Below, in pieces: positions 25,136 to 39,459 of a stretch of DNA of 64,000 nt. Within the stretch, counting starts at the first letter, position 1. Each line of letters starts with the position of its first letter. Source of the DNA: Glandiceps talaboti (lineage: Eukaryota > Hemichordata > Enteropneusta > Spengelidae). The notes below the pieces were generated by a model, which saw only the letters and a list, made by a program, of their open reading frames with translations, was not told the DNA's origin and did not search any database. The translations under genes were made by a program, and so were the position numbers. The stretch spans positions 10,532,822 through 10,596,821 of the forward strand of contig NC_135570.1 of the NCBI RefSeq assembly GCF_964340395.1, in the 5' to 3' direction.

Positions 25136-25430
25136 TACTACTCTGGCATTTGGGGTCTCAGTTTACCAAGATAAACACAAACTAAACTATTGTTTCACCA
25201 TGTTGATATTACTGTCGAATATTTGGGTTTACTTGTGCCCACACAAGGATGGCATCAATGATGACATTCGTATCTTGCAATACACATATTTTTGGGAGTT
25301 GATCACAGGGTGACAAGATTCGCAGAACAGAGGCACCACTATCACGCACTTGTATATATACTACATGGAAACCGATAGTTTTAGTTTGTGTCTATCTTAC
25401 TACACTGAGACCTTGGTTGCCAAAGTAGTA
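25136..25430. mobile_element. MITE family B, copy 1 (295 bp)
   Basis: Terminal inverted repeats of about 55 bp start TACTACTCTGGCA on the left and TACTACTTTGGCAACCAAGG on the inverted right. They share GGTCTCAGT, AAGATA and ACACAAACTAAAACTAT. TA at both ends fits a TA target duplication, as in Tc1/mariner-type elements. There is no coding capacity. Confidence 0.7.
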
Positions 25431-26500
25431 TATATCTGTCAACGTATGTGACCACACATGTATATGCATGCGTGTACACACACCATGTCAATGTTACTGT
25501 GTCTATATTATGCTTATATATATATATACATTGCATGTTTGTTTGTATATGTGTGCATATGTGTGTCTCTACATGTTAACACACACTACATTTAACCCTT
25601 AAGATTCCTTCCCGTTTATGATCTCACATGCAAGTGAGGTCACATGCAAATTAACTTTATCTATGTGTGTGTCTGACCCCACTACATGGTGTAACTGTGC
25701 GGTTGTTGCATGTACGTACATGTATCAACATAAACCACAAGCTGCATAAGATATGTTATTGGAAGACTGTGAGTGGGTCCTCAACTCATAACCACTTGAC
25801 CCAGTTACTTTGATTACAAATAAATGGCCAAGCACTCTTTCATTTTATCTACATTTTCCATCAAATTCTTCATGATTTTAGGACATTTTGGTAAACCTCT
25901 CATTTGTAACCATTCTTCTCGTTATTTTACATTTTGATTTAAACTTACAAACTAGAGTTATAAAACTAGTCTACTTTTATAATTTAAAACTAAACCTTTG
26001 ACTAGAATGTGATTTTCTAACTACATGCAGTTACAAAGTACATTTTGTACAAGAAGTGGATTCTCAATTTCAGGAATTACATTATATATTAGTTTAGTGT
26101 TATCCGTCATCCAATCTCAAGATTTCTCTTTCGAGATGATTTGATACCACATTGACAACACACACACTATATATATATGTTTTTGGTTCTGTATGGTGTG
26201 TGTGATTTTAAGATCTTTCTATGCATACTTTACCATTTATTAGAACTTGTGGTGTATCATTCCTTTTCAGTTACACAGATGTAAGTCAGACTGTGTCCTA
26301 CTTTACTTATACTTAGTCTGGATGCCAACTGTGGGTTTTTTGTTTTTTGTTTGTTTGTGAGCGTGAAGGTATGAATCATAACGATACTGTATAGGAACTA
26401 GACTAACTTATATCTTGCCTTTATCCACTTGTTAAAGAATATTAATTCGAAATATCAGATTGCATTTGGTAATCGGGACTGTTCCTCATTCCTTGTGCAC

Positions 26501-26550
26501 ATATACATATACATACATACATATATATATACATATACATACATACATAC

Positions 26551-26584
<34 letters not shown>

Positions 26585-26600
26585 GTATACATACACACAC
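26501..26600. repeat. TA/CATA/CA microsatellite
   Basis: Mixed (CATA), (TA) and (CA) tracts. The short open frames here are artefacts. Confidence 0.9.
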
Positions 26601-28819
26601 AGTGAAACAGAGCAAGAGTAAGTATGGTCCCATACATCTTACATTACACTCTAAGCACTGTCATTACAATTACAGATTGAAGTAGTTATATCAAACCAAA
26701 TTGAATTCTCAATTTCAAACTATTATTTATATCTATTATTTATACACTTGGTATACACTTTGAGAGATGTTATAAAATGCGATAAACATCAGTAATCAAG
26801 TACCTCACACTCACTACAATATTGATGAGTTTACAAGCTTACAGGTATTCAAGTAGTTATAATTGGTTTTTAATGACATCATCAACGATAAACCTAACAT
26901 ATGAATAGGTGTTGACAAATTCCAAAACATGTCAATTTTGTACATGTGTAGGTGTTCGGATTTCTACTATGCGTTTAGTGGTGAGAGGGGAAGTCAGACG
27001 ACAAATTTGATTTCCTTGACATTTCTAGTATTTGATTTATGATGGTAACACCTGTACGAAATGTAGGGACCCAATAGACCTGTTAACGGTTCTAAGATTT
27101 TTCTGTTTAATTAATATCCAAGATTTTTCCGTTTAATTAATATTTCTTTTTTATTTTTTAACTCTCTCACTAATTCAGTACAGTAAGCCAGTCACTTAAA
27201 AATAAATATGGCGATATTTAATTTGATACATTCATGGAATAATGAAACTGACTACCTACATCTAATACACCTTGATAAAAATAAAGTCTTGATGACATTT
27301 ACCAATAACATCCTCTGGAAATATAATACATTATCTAGGATATATGAACACCAAATTTCCTTTAAATACTTAGAAAGAGAGCCACAGAGTCAAAACATTT
27401 CTTGGTAGGTGAATCCCAAATTTTCACCAGTCAGGGTGAACTACAATGGTCTTTTCCTCTAAATGCTTGTTTTTTGACTATTAATACGAATAATTACACA
27501 ATTTATAGTCTGAAGTTGTTATCCAGTGCTAGCACTGAGTGACCTAATATCCTAACAAAGCTGACACTTAGCTTTTCTAAAAACCCAAACACACATATAA
27601 AACATTTGTTTTGTCACTAAAGTGTGGCTACATGTTAATGACATACCAAGGGAAGATTAAAATGACACTAAATGTTACAATGTTACAACTAAACACATAA
27701 TTGCCACAATGTATACTTACTTTCTTTGCCTTCCACATTAATCAGAGAATTGTGTCACCAAACAATAAACACAAAATTGACCACTTTGCAAAGTCATGCA
27801 CTCACCATGTTACAATAACAGTAGACAAAGAAACAGTTCTTGCTCACTAATCTGTAGAACTTTCCAAATGCAAACAAAATTACCACCCAATGGTTGCTTC
27901 CACTACTTGAATGTCACCAACACAAAGCCACTACCCTCCTCCCTTACACACCAATGGTTTCTGCCAACACACTATGATAAACTACACAGAGGGGCAATGT
28001 CCTTCTCTCCCTATTTGTAAATGGTTTATGCCAGCAATGCATACAGGAAGTGGTGGGACCATACTTTAGAGTTATTCAATTTTCTAAGAGGTGATGTCAA
28101 TGACTTTGTTACAGGAAAATACAAGAGTGAATTTGGTGATGCACTTCCTGTGGTAAAATGACATCATCAAAGTCACAAATAGTACATAACTTGTTTGTCT
28201 ACCCATGACACTTGATGACATACATGTGGGAACATATTAAGCTATTTATGGACACCTCCTCTCATTAATATAATAAATGCAACCTACACATTTTGTGAAT
28301 TTGACAAGTATTTCAATTTGGCAAATGACAAAAATCTGGTTTAGTTCAAGAGCTATCAAACATATATTTTTCAAAACGTACAGACTTAATTTCTGGAGAA
28401 ATGAGTGAAATTGTCCATCTCAGAATTTCTTTGAAAGCAAAAGTAAAATGTACATCATGTTTCCTCCCTGTACAAGGATTATCACATATTATAGCCATGA
28501 GTGTTGAGTCCGCTAAAGTGACCTATTAAGGTCATCAATGTTTGCGCTAAGTCAGACTTCTAGACCAAAAGGTAGATGTGATGACCTATATAATATATTG
28601 ACCAATGATATTTCTAGTAGTTTAGTAACACAGTACAGACCACCCACCTATCTATTGAAACTGGTTACAAAATGACACCTACTCATGTACAATACCTGTA
28701 CACGTATAAACTTGCATCCCATCCCACACACAGCAAGACACACAGACAGTATGTATTCATATACAACTATTAATATTATACCCCCTTTGGCCTACTCATC
28801 TTAAAAGGATACGTGTACC

Positions 28820-29060
28820 CCCCCATTCTAATTTATACAACATCTGCCTTTAATACTTACCCTCCCTCCCAAGTAGTATTTAACTTTACAACTATATTTA
28901 CCCTCCCCCATTTACTCAAGCAGTACACAACCTCCCCACAACACTCCTAATTGCCCCCACAAATTCATACACTGTACATGTACCTTTAAAACTATACTTG
29001 CCCCCTGTTTATTCACTCAGTGTGTACCCTCCCCCACTCCTTCAAGTAGTATGTCCCTAT
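28820..29060. repeat. Pyrimidine-rich degenerate repeats
   Basis: CCCTCCC-type blocks alternate with TTTACTCAAG(C/T)AGTA and ACTATA in loosely repeated units. Confidence 0.45.
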
Positions 29061-29569
29061 AATACTTAGTAGCCTAGAATCTATGTGAATAGGGATTTTG
29101 AATTCCCCAAATAACAAAGTCAAAAAAATTTGCATGGATTCCTGGCTAAAAACTTAGCCACTCACCGTTCCCTATTTGCCTCATTTTTGTACACTACACA
29201 TTTTTTCTGATTCAATGAAAAACAATCTGTGGTGAATCTCAGACAGTATTGTTCAGAGCCCTGTGGTTTTACTACAATTTAATTGGACTTTTAATTAAAA
29301 CTATACACTCGCCTCCCAGTTTACTCAAGCAATCACTATAACTGCCTCCCTTGCCACCAATTCAACCAGTCACAGATGTACTTAAAATTTATACTTCAAT
29401 CTCACTCCCAACCCATTGATATGGAAATAGTACACACTGAAGTCTGTAAGTACACAGTACCTGATAAGAAATCCTCACAAAGTCTTAGGAAATCCTACTG
29501 TTGGCAACTTTACAGCACAAAATAAGCAGAAAGAACTGTTTCTAGTTGTTTACTGTTAAACAGTTATCA

Positions 29570-29745
29570 TCCCCTTGTCTATTTTTATCATCAAATTATT
29601 TTTAATTGTGATGTATTACACTTTTTAGTTGTCAGCAATGTCTTTGTCCTTTACATGTTTTTAAAGTAATGTACCCTTCATTGTAATTTGACCAGTAGGT
29701 CACAACATTTGGAAATAAACCGTTATTATTATTATTATTACCTAC
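29570..29745 (+). mobile_element. Possible 3' tail of a non-LTR element
   Basis: A T-rich stretch with CTTTGTCCTTTACATGTTTT ends in AAATAAACCG and (TTA)n at 29723-29741. The form is consistent with a truncated retrotransposon end. Confidence 0.3.
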
Positions 29746-30424
29746 CACCTACCTCTTCGGTAAGTGTAGTATAGCACAAGGTTTTTAAGAATTATGTTCC
29801 ATTTAGTGATAAAATGGGGATATAACAACAATATTACCAACAATGACGATTTACTATGAATAATCTCTCTCATCTTTATAGTTTAAGTTTATGCCCATGT
29901 GCCTGTAAACAGCAGGTGGACCATTTCTTTTTATTGTGATCAAATTAGGATATTCTCAAAAATTCACAATTTACTATTAATAATCTCTTGACTGTCGTAC
30001 GACAAATACTCCATTCTCTTGTGGGGGTTGATCGTATGTGTACAATGAAATTTACTAGAATAGCATCTTTGTATCCATGACAAAATAAAAATATTGCAAC
30101 AAGTCACTGGACGGAGGCAAGCAGTGAGGAAGTCTTTGTTCGAAAGAAAACACTTGCTCTTTTGGTGCTACTAGTATAAAAACTGAACACAGACTTTATA
30201 ATCCAAAGATTGCAAAGAAAAAGAGTTGTAAAATTCTTCTGAAAACTCACTTATCCCCCTCCCTCCCCAATAAATATATATGTTTTGTGAAGTGCACTAA
30301 TATCATAATAATAACCTATCTGAGGCTCAAAAAACATTTCATTGTAGATTCCCACTACAATTTTCATAAATTGATCAGAAATTGTGTCAAGTTATCCATG
30401 CGGGTACTGCAGACTACAGTTGAC

Positions 30425-30875
30425 TAAGTTGGACTAAATTTTTGTCATTTTTATTACACACAGTACAGTTTACTAGGTTGGATCAGTTCTGTCATTTTTA
30501 CTGCAGACTACATTTTACAAAGTTGGATTAATTTTGTCGTTTTTTACTGCAGACTACATTTTACAAGGTTGGACTAAATTTCCATCATTTTTACTGCAGA
30601 CTACATTTTACAAGGTTGGATCAATTTTGTCGTTTTTACTGCAGACTACATTTTACAAAGTTGGATTAATTTTGTCGTTTTTACTGCAGACTACATTTTA
30701 CAAGGTTGGACTAAATTTCCATCATTTTTACTGCAGACTACATTTTACAAGGTTGGATCAATTTTGTCGTTTTTACTGCAGACTACATTTTACAAGGTTG
30801 GATCAATTTTGCCATAGACTACGTTTTACAAGGTTGAATTAATTTCTGTCGATTTTACTGCAGACTACATATTGC
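30425..30875. repeat. About 46-bp minisatellite, nine to ten copies
   Basis: The unit is TTTTTACTGCAGACTACATT, then TTACAAGGTTGGATCAATTT. Alternating variants (GGATTAATTTTGTCG and GGACTAAATTTCCATCA) form a three-unit higher-order pattern. A 102-codon open frame results from the repetition and is not a gene. Confidence 0.9.
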
Positions 30876-33121
30876 TAGGTTGCATCTATGTGGTCCTCAC
30901 ATCAAACCCACATGGTCATTTACCAACAATTGTCTAATCCTGGTCAATTGAACAAAGACAAGTAAACCTTCTCAATGGCAGGGTCAGACCACACACCTTT
31001 GCCTTTCTTTTGGTATGAATTGTCAGCCATTAGTCCAAGTAGCCCTACGCCCTGTTGCACTTAGTGTACCTACATGACTATACCGTACGATCATGTAGAA
31101 CTAAACCATCAAAGCATGACTAGTAGAACAGAGACACTCAGACCACAACCTCAGTTGAAAAAAGACCAACATACTATATAGGAACTTCTTCACAACCCCG
31201 CTGTAACTCTAAAACTGTTCAAAGTAAAATTAGAATTCAACTTTATCTGTTTCATACCCTGCCAATTCTGAACCTTATTTCTACATGCTATTCTATGCTA
31301 ATCATTGTTAGTACCTCACCAATGTCTTTTCATCCACCTAAACAAGTCCTTTTTCTGCATATTTTTATGACACGATGAAAACAACATTTCCACAAAATCA
31401 GGACTATATATAATGCAATCGCGAGAAAATTAAATCTACTTGAGTCTTTATTAGAACAAAAGTAATTCACATGAAGCTTTTTGTTTAATTATTAATACAT
31501 GTCCTTTGTGTTGACTTCAGTAACTTGTACAAGAGATATAAAAAACTAGTTTAACAGCAGTACATCAGTCTGTACATGTAGTTCACTGCATTTTGTCTTT
31601 ATTCTTCACTGTCTGTGTCGATGTATAAATTGCCTATTTTAAATAAGAAACACCCCAAAGTGAGACATAAAAATAAACATTTGTGAACGACACAAACTAG
31701 TACACATTCTGAACTGAACACAAACCACAACAACAGCCATATTAGAATTTTGTTGAATTTTTTAAAATTTTAGGTATAAATTTACATATTTTGAATGTTG
31801 ACATTTTGAAACAAAGTTATATACCATCAATATATTGACATTTTTCAAGAAAAAAAATATCTATGAGATATTTTATTGATGTAATGTGACTGCTAAACAG
31901 CATCTAGCCTGGCATGTACTTGAACAGAATTCAAAACCACAAAAGTACACCAAACACTACTGAGTTGTACGACAAGTAACATTGATGGATAATTTGTTCT
32001 CCATCAAAAATGTTGTCAGTAGTCAATAACAAATATAAACTTGGTAGACTTCACATAAAAAAATATATTCTTCAAACATTACATCTACAAAATGGTGTGA
32101 CCTTGCATAATTACTTCTTCTGTGACACAACTCTGAATGAATTTTTACTTCTATAAAATCAGTTTCAATTTTTCATATTACTACTTCTCCAATTGTATGG
32201 GTTTTATTGCTCTTTACTTTCAAAATCAAATGACGATAAAATTTAAAGATTTTGGAAACACTGAGCTCAAAATAACCTGGCAATCAAGAGCAAACCAGAC
32301 AAGCTGTGATATATGGACACTCCAAACTGTCTTTTGTGAATCCTTTATGGTTAAATACCTCCAGGTTACAAAAATATATTTATATAAGTTATTACTCTAT
32401 AGTGTTGTACATACAACAAAAAGTACTCTTTTTTGCCAAACTAGTAATTATTTGTGTACAAACAAATAACCCATGGGAGAAAGAGGAATAACACATGTAT
32501 CCTGTAATTTTTCAAAACAACAATTTACAAACACAAACAATGATAGTTTATTCCTAGTTAACACAACACTAATTTCAACCACTATGCTTCACCAATTTTG
32601 ATATTGCAATTTATGTATTAAAATATTGAATGGTACAAATTTACCATCACTAAAATGTTACAACTGCTTGTATTGATTTTGTAAGTAAATGCTTTTTATC
32701 TGTCAATTTTTGGTCTTTAAAAAATGTGAATCTAATCTTCCCTCATATTATTTTGTTCACATTCTGTAGTTATGATGGATAAAAACTGTTCTCACCACTT
32801 TCATGTTCTATTTACAAGATATTTTTAATGACCATCTGAAAGGTTTACTTTCGATAAACTTGATTTGTTGCCTGCATGGCTGTGTGTTAGCTCCTGTCTA
32901 TTCTTGTACAAAAAGTCGTATGTTGAAGTTTCCCTCCAAAAGGAAGTAATCAATTGTACAAGATTTCACCATCCCTCTTAGCAAGATTTTAACACCTTAT
33001 CAAAAACACCATAAAAGTGCCAGAACCACCTAGTTTACTAGCCTTGATAACTAAATAAGGGTACTTAGAATTAAAGCATCTAAATAAAAACTAAACACAC
33101 TCGATATTAGCATGTACTTAC

Positions 33122-33153
33122 ACTGTTGAAACAACAGCTCCTTTGGCGGCCAT
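33122..33153 (-). other. Possible alternative first exon (MAAKGAVVST)
   Basis: An ATG followed by GCCGCC opens a frame coding MAAKGAVVST. The frame ends at a strong donor (CAGT|GTAAGTAC) in phase 2. It lies inside the large ZMIZ1-like intron on the same strand. By phase it could splice to the fifth ZMIZ1-like exon, which begins in phase 2, but not to the fourth. A shorter ZMIZ1-like isoform or a separate nested transcript are both conceivable. Only 32 nt support this. Confidence 0.2.
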
Positions 33154-34475
33154 ATTAAATCATTCTTGTAAATGTCTTAATACCTCACTGTATATCAACA
33201 GACAAATATGATAAAGAGTTCTTTTTTTGCCTGATAGGTTAGCATTTAGAAATTCTAGAAATTTGCTGAGTACAGCATGTATATTTAAATAAATATAAAT
33301 TATTTCTTAAATAACTGCAAGAAATATGAAAAAATGAATTGCATTGAAATATTAGCACAGAAATTTTGTCAACCAAAACTTTAAAGTTTTTTTGTAGTCA
33401 AAAAATTCACCTGCCTTCAGTCAAGCATATCGAAAGCAGTAGACTGGCTATTATATTTATCAAATACACACACTGTTTTTATACACACGTATCCTTCAAC
33501 AAAATCAACAGTTTGTATTTGGTCAAAATTTGTGAGTATTTTGATTGAATTTTGACTAAGTCTTAATGTGAATTTAAAGTCACAGTTCAACTGTGTACTT
33601 TAGCCTTCACTGCCCTATAACTGAAAAAGACTAGTTTGTTATTTGCATGGGTCACATTTTTTGTCATTTGTAACAGTTGCAAGTTTAACACCTCATGTGT
33701 GTGAGCCATTCACTGACCCTGTGAATATGCAAATCACAAGTCAAGGTAGAACCTCCACTTCTTTGTTTAGAAATAATCTTACAAAAAGTTGGGATGTTCA
33801 CCAAAGGGGAGCCGCCAAAAGAATCAATCGAAGTTGACCTTTTGTTTGAGAAAAAAAAACCAGAATGGTGTCTGACTTGCGATTGGGTTTTACTGACGTG
33901 ACCTTTTTTTGGTGTTAACAATAAACCAACAGGTTGACAGAGAAAGACTGGCATTTAGCTCTCCACTGTGTTGAATTGATCTGGACTATTTGTAACAATG
34001 GTTTTCTTTACATTCACACTAACCCATTGTAACACAATGTGTATGCAAAATGGCTTCAATATACTTGTTCTAGCGTTGCACAGTGGTATACTGTTCCTGT
34101 GTGTATACCCTGTATATGGATTCGATGTAGCGGCCGGCCAAAGAGACTTGTGACCTGCCAATTCAAGTCGCTAATCAAGTATCTATATAACTCAAAGTCT
34201 CATCTTATCACCCTCTTCAGTAATTCAACATGAACTCATCCACTACCTTGGAAAGTATTCATACTTGACATTAATGACTTCAATAAACAACATACAGCGA
34301 ACCAAAAATGTACACCAAGGTCAAGCCCACAATCAGACGAAAAGAATTCTACCACTTGTCCAGATTTCACAAAATAAATACTGGCCATCAAAAACACAAA
34401 CCAGATTTGGCCTTTCCTCTGGTATTACCATCTCAACTGTACCTATTAATTAAAGTGTTTTCCTCTCTAACATAG

Positions 34476-34554
34476 TACGGTGGATGACTATGTTGCTGTC
34501 AGCTCCGATACACATGCATGGACGACCTGACGACACATATTGTCACCCACCGTA
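34476..34554. mobile_element. 79-bp fold-back element
   Basis: The arms TACGGTGGATGACTATGTTG and inverted TACGGTGGGTGACAATATGT continue to CTGTCAG/CGTCAG around a short loop holding ATGCATGG. TA is present at both ends. This is a very short hairpin MITE or a deletion derivative of one. Confidence 0.6.
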
Positions 34555-37409
34555 CACCTAAATAAAATCTACTCTCACTGTTATAATCACGCTAAATCAC
34601 ATGGATGTAATGACATGACTTGAACAGAATAACTATTTCACAATCTAGGTACACATGTGGAAACAAGTAAGGGATAAAAACAATAGGTTGATGGGGCTTC
34701 CCTAGTGTGTAGTGTATGCATGGAGTCAGTCCATACAGCATACACACACTGCATTGTGTTCGTACCCAATACAATCACTGTCCACATGGTACTCTACATA
34801 ATATGTTGCTACTAACGCTAATATTTATACACTTAGTAACTTACACTTTTGCCAATTTCCACTCGATGCTAGTCTTCACTTTTCTAAGCTGCTGGGGGAA
34901 TCTTTTCCTGTCTGTAGTGTCCACTAATTCTGGCTGTTACGTAGTCCTTCTTTTACTTGGCTGTCTGTGTCAATGGACAAGCTTTTGTTGAGTGATTTAA
35001 CCTCTTTACTGACTGATGATATGGCAGAGCCTAATCACCTCATAGGGGTGTGCAGCTTTAGTGTGAGGGACACTGAGCATGTATCAACTTGCTGTCTTTT
35101 ATTACTTTCGGTTTTACACTTTATATGGACAGAACAACATGAACCATGATGCAGGCACACCTTTGGTTTACTCTTGAACAGATTCAAACCAAAATTTGAA
35201 CGCATTATTTTAGCCATGACCCCTAAATACACAATACTCTTGTCCACTCACACTGCTCTTGTCTATTGTGTATCAGTATCAGAACAAAAGCAATTCCTCA
35301 TGAATATTAATGAACTACCTATAATTTGCATATCAAGGCACTGACTTGTACCTTTGGTTAATGATTATGATAAGGCAATGTAAACATATGTACAAACAAG
35401 ACAGAATAGTTCTTTTATTCTACTGGCACACAGTGTCAAAAGATACACCAAGAACAAAAAAAACCCAAAAGATCAATAATGAAGTCATTTGCTAATTACA
35501 ACTATCTTATTTTTGTAGCTGTCTAATTGAAGGTGAAAACATAGACGGCGAAAAATGTCACTACTTGAACACTTGTCTGAAAATCACCAGACCGAACAGT
35601 TTCTTTAGAGAGAAAATTGGTAGAAAGTATAGTATATAGGAAGCCCTTTGACTGACAATTCAGGCATGTTTCTTACTGCGAACTCAAGTGTAGATCATGT
35701 TTCAACAATTTGTTCAATTTACAACTGTGTGACTTCAGACTGAATCAGACATGCAATAACAGCCAAACTATCTACAACTTTCAAAGTATAATATTTACAG
35801 CTTTATCACAATTTTGGGGGCAATCAGTGCTACGACACAGTTTGTATCACTAAATCACAAAGTTCTTGAATAATATCAGTTTTATCATTTGGGGTCTTTT
35901 TGTTGATAATTTCTTTGTTTTGCTGGTTGAAATTTTGCCCTAGAAAACCATAAATAGATGTATACAGTTTACAACGAAGCACAGATCGATCGACCTGGAG
36001 GGACAGATATTTTAAGTCCACCACGATATTTTAGTTGAAATTTCTCTTAGAATTCACATTTTTGCACTTTTTAGCAAAGTCTGCTTTCAGTTTGTTTGCC
36101 TACACTACACTTTGGATATGTTAGAAAAAATTGCATCATGTGAGGAACATGCAAAAAAGTCAACAATTTCATACATAAATATACATAAATAGAAAAAAAA
36201 ATATTTTAAGTTCAAATCAATTCTAAACTTCATGAAAAATTATAATATCTTTTTCAACTTTTTTTTGTTTTGAAAACTTCAATAATTTTTTTGTAAAAAT
36301 TTCTGTAAATTTCTAAAAATGTGTAAAAAATTTTTGTTAACATCATCATGCGTGAACAGAGACCACACCATTTTGGTCTTTTGTATCTAAAATGTTGTGA
36401 AAAATTAACAAAAAGCTGTAAAAATGTGCAAAACTTCGGAGTGTCAATATGATGATTGCATTAGTCATACGGCCTACAGTCATAACTGGATAGTCTGGCA
36501 GTTGTAAGTAGATTAGAGCATTGGAAATTAGTTGTCGAACCATCTGATTGTAAGTGTTCAATTAACTGGAAAAACGTTTCCTTTCCCATATGTAAGTAAG
36601 GTTTCACAAGTCTCGGAATATTACATGGAACACGGGAAAATTAAAAGTAAGCTTAGTTTTAATGTTTTAGTGTCATGTCATAAAAATAACTGCATTTGAA
36701 TTGCATCAAATCATGCAAAGATATGAGAAAAATGGAAACCCTTGTGTGGTTAAAATGATTTTACAATATAGGGGAAAGGTGACACAAAAGATCGAGGACA
36801 AAGTATAGTGATTTTTTTTGCACTATTATCCAAAAATGTGTCAATCTACTTGTTTGTTTATTGCAAAAAAGTTGCACCGCCATATTTCACTGACACACGC
36901 AGCCAGGCCAGGTATGTAGGTGACTCTGAATTCTTTGAATATGGAAATGAGAAGGATAATAGGGTTTCATTCTCCACTGGGTGTAACCAGTTCTGGGTTG
37001 TTATTTTGATACGAGTAACAAGTACACAGTTGCTAGCCGTATGTTCAGAACATGACAGTTACATTGTATGCGTCCAGTCCACCGCAACCCAATCCTACTC
37101 TTACATTTCAAACCTACAATAAACTGTTGTTCCAGCACCACAGCGGTTTCATACGTATGTCAATTTAAATTCTTCAAGACTGTGGAAGAGAACTCCTCTA
37201 GGATAATCCTTACCTAGTAATCTCTGAAGGATTATTGCAAATAAAAAAGAAACTCTGCAAAAGGAATCCTTTAAAGACACCGTTTTGTAGTCCTTGTTAG
37301 CTGAAAACTAAGACGCCCGTGGCATAAACACTTCACTTGTAGATGGTATTCACAGCTTAACTACCGACTGTTAGACATGTAAACAAAGCTACCAAAAGGC
37401 AACAGAAGG

Positions 37410-37930
37410 CTTTAGAGTTAGAAACCCAGCTGTACAAGGAATCAGACTATTTTTTGACAAAAAAAATGTTCGCAACGAAAGATGTCCAAGATATCTCAAA
37501 CATCTTACCACAGAAACTAAAATCCCAAATCTTGAAATGCAGTCATTGCTATAAAATCTGGTACCAGTAAAGAGACAACTGTTTAACAAAAAAACGTTTA
37601 CAACAAAATATCCATAAAACTGCAATATTTTACTTCACTAACCAAAAAACTCAAATGAATTCAGTGTTAGAAACTTGGTTGTACAAAAAAGAGCACCTTT
37701 TGACAAAGAAGTGGACAACGAAATCACTTGAAGAAAATTGAAGTAATGGATTTCCTACGGATGCATTTGATGTTAGGAACATGCCTGTACAAGAAGCACA
37801 ACCACTTTTTGACAAAAACGTTTGTACCTTCAAGAGATTTGGAATATTTCACATCACTGATCAAAAAACCTCCAATACATTTGGTGATAAAAACCTAGCA
37901 AAAAGAAGATTACTTTTTTAAACCAAAGGG
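37410..37930. repeat. Degenerate 110-130-bp tandem repeat, about five units
   Basis: GTTAGAAAC...TGTACAA, followed by CTTTTTGACAAA and ACGTTT/ACGAAA, recurs at about 37432, 37560, 37680, 37787 and 37898. It is an old, decayed array. Confidence 0.6.
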
Positions 37931-37949
37931 TTCAAAAGGAACAGAAACA

Positions 37950-38195
37950 TACTACTCTGGCAATTGAGGTCTTGGTTTAATAAGATATACAAACTATTGT
38001 TGTTGCTTGACGTGGTAGATTACACAAATGAGTGATAGCAGTTCTGTCATGCGAATCTAATCACCGTGATCAAGATAGTACGAATATTGGATTGTGTCTA
38101 CCTTAGTAAACTGAGACCTCAATTGCCAGAGTAGTAATGCAAATATTGGATTGTGTCTACCTTAGTAAACTGAGATCTCAGTTGCCAGAGTAGTA
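37950..38195. mobile_element. MITE family B, copy 2, with doubled right terminus
   Basis: The left end TACTACTCTGGCAATTGAGG matches copy 1. The right terminus occurs twice in tandem (about 38081-38139 and 38140-38195). Both copies read ATATTGGATTGTGTCTACC and end in GCCAGAGTAGTA. The duplication must postdate insertion or reflect an aberrant transposition product. Confidence 0.68.
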
Positions 38196-38467
38196 TTTTT
38201 GGCCAAAAAGTGTAGAAATATTTTATTACACCTGTCAAGATCAATTCTGAATTCTGAACATTTTAACTCTGCATTTCAGTACTTTTGTTTCAATACTTAC
38301 AATATCTTCAAATTTTTCACGGATATAATTAATTTGAAAATAACAATCATTATCAGAGACTAAACAACTAGTTTAAATGCTGACATTAAAGAAAAGATAA
38401 AAATAAGACGCTACTCATGAAAGTTATATTCTAAACTTTCAGTCACAAATTTTCAAAATAAAAAAAT

Positions 38468-38660
38468 TCAAGAGAATTTCGCCACATCAGAAGGCAAGAG
38501 GGCAACATCATGAACATACAGGGATGAGGGGGCATACCAATTACATCATCTCTATGATCACATCATTGTCACAACGCCACCTACTGGTAAAGCCAGCAAA
38601 CAGACAGTTTGACAAAGCTTGTCAACCTGAACAGGCAAAATGTTACTAGTAAATAATAAG
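38468..38660. mobile_element. MITE family C, degenerate copy
   Basis: The interior is collinear with 45590-45760: ATCAGAAGGCAAGAGGGCA, CATCATGAACA, AACGCCACCTACTGGTA, AGCAAACAGACAGTTTGACA and CAAAATGTTACT. The terminal repeats are lost or unrecognisable. Confidence 0.6.
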
Positions 38661-39459
38661 AACCCTTGGTCATGGTATAAGAACTTATTATTACAAACTT
38701 TAATATCCTTAATATTTTTTTGACAATAATGATAAAGTGAAAAAATATCAATATTAGGAATGGCAAAAACACAATAATATACACTAGGATCAGTTAATTT
38801 TTTGTTGTTGTTGATTTTTCTTCTTCTACAACACTTAAATATCTGAGTGACAATTTTGTCCACAAACTTGCAAAGAATGCATTCTGTTTATCACCAAGAA
38901 TTAAAACCATAAGCTGAGATCTGTTCACTAATTATAATGGCATTGGAATCCAGCTTCTATCCTTACCCCAATGCATAGAATCACTTTAACCTCGTCTATT
39001 TTTAATCATATACATGTATCTTGTTTTGGTTTTTCTCGGAAGAATCCTGTGAAGGAGTTATTTAGCTGGAATGGTTGCCATAGTAACTTGTACACTGATT
39101 TCACTCAAAGTGTATACTTTGCTTTAAAATGTGGTATTAGGTATACCATCAAACTAGGTGTATGATCAAAAACAGAATGACAATAATATCAAATATAATA
39201 CAAATATGAAATTTATATATTTATATGATTTGACTTTACATACCCAAATGGAATTCATTTCAAAGAGAGTATATAAAGTGATAAATCAACACATATATTG
39301 ATAGTTTGTTTTTTCCCTTTGATACTCTCTCAAAATCTGTTAGTTAAACTTCCTGACATTAACTGTGAAGTACTTGTTGTCATGGTAACTGAGCACTGGT
39401 AATTCATCTTTTCACAATTTTTTTTGCTCTATAAAATAACAATAGGATAACTACGTCAT

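Noticed and set aside
30534-30842. 102-codon frame with LLQTTFYKVG repeats
   Set aside because: It lies entirely inside the 46-bp minisatellite.
36808-37122. 104-codon plus-strand frame followed by AATAAA
   Set aside because: Composition is unremarkable, with no domain, no splice context and no homology that I recognise.
37222-37262. 41-nt segment with good acceptor CCTTTTGCAG and donor TAG|GTAAGG
   Set aside because: It is too short, two frames are open, and no partner exon could be matched.
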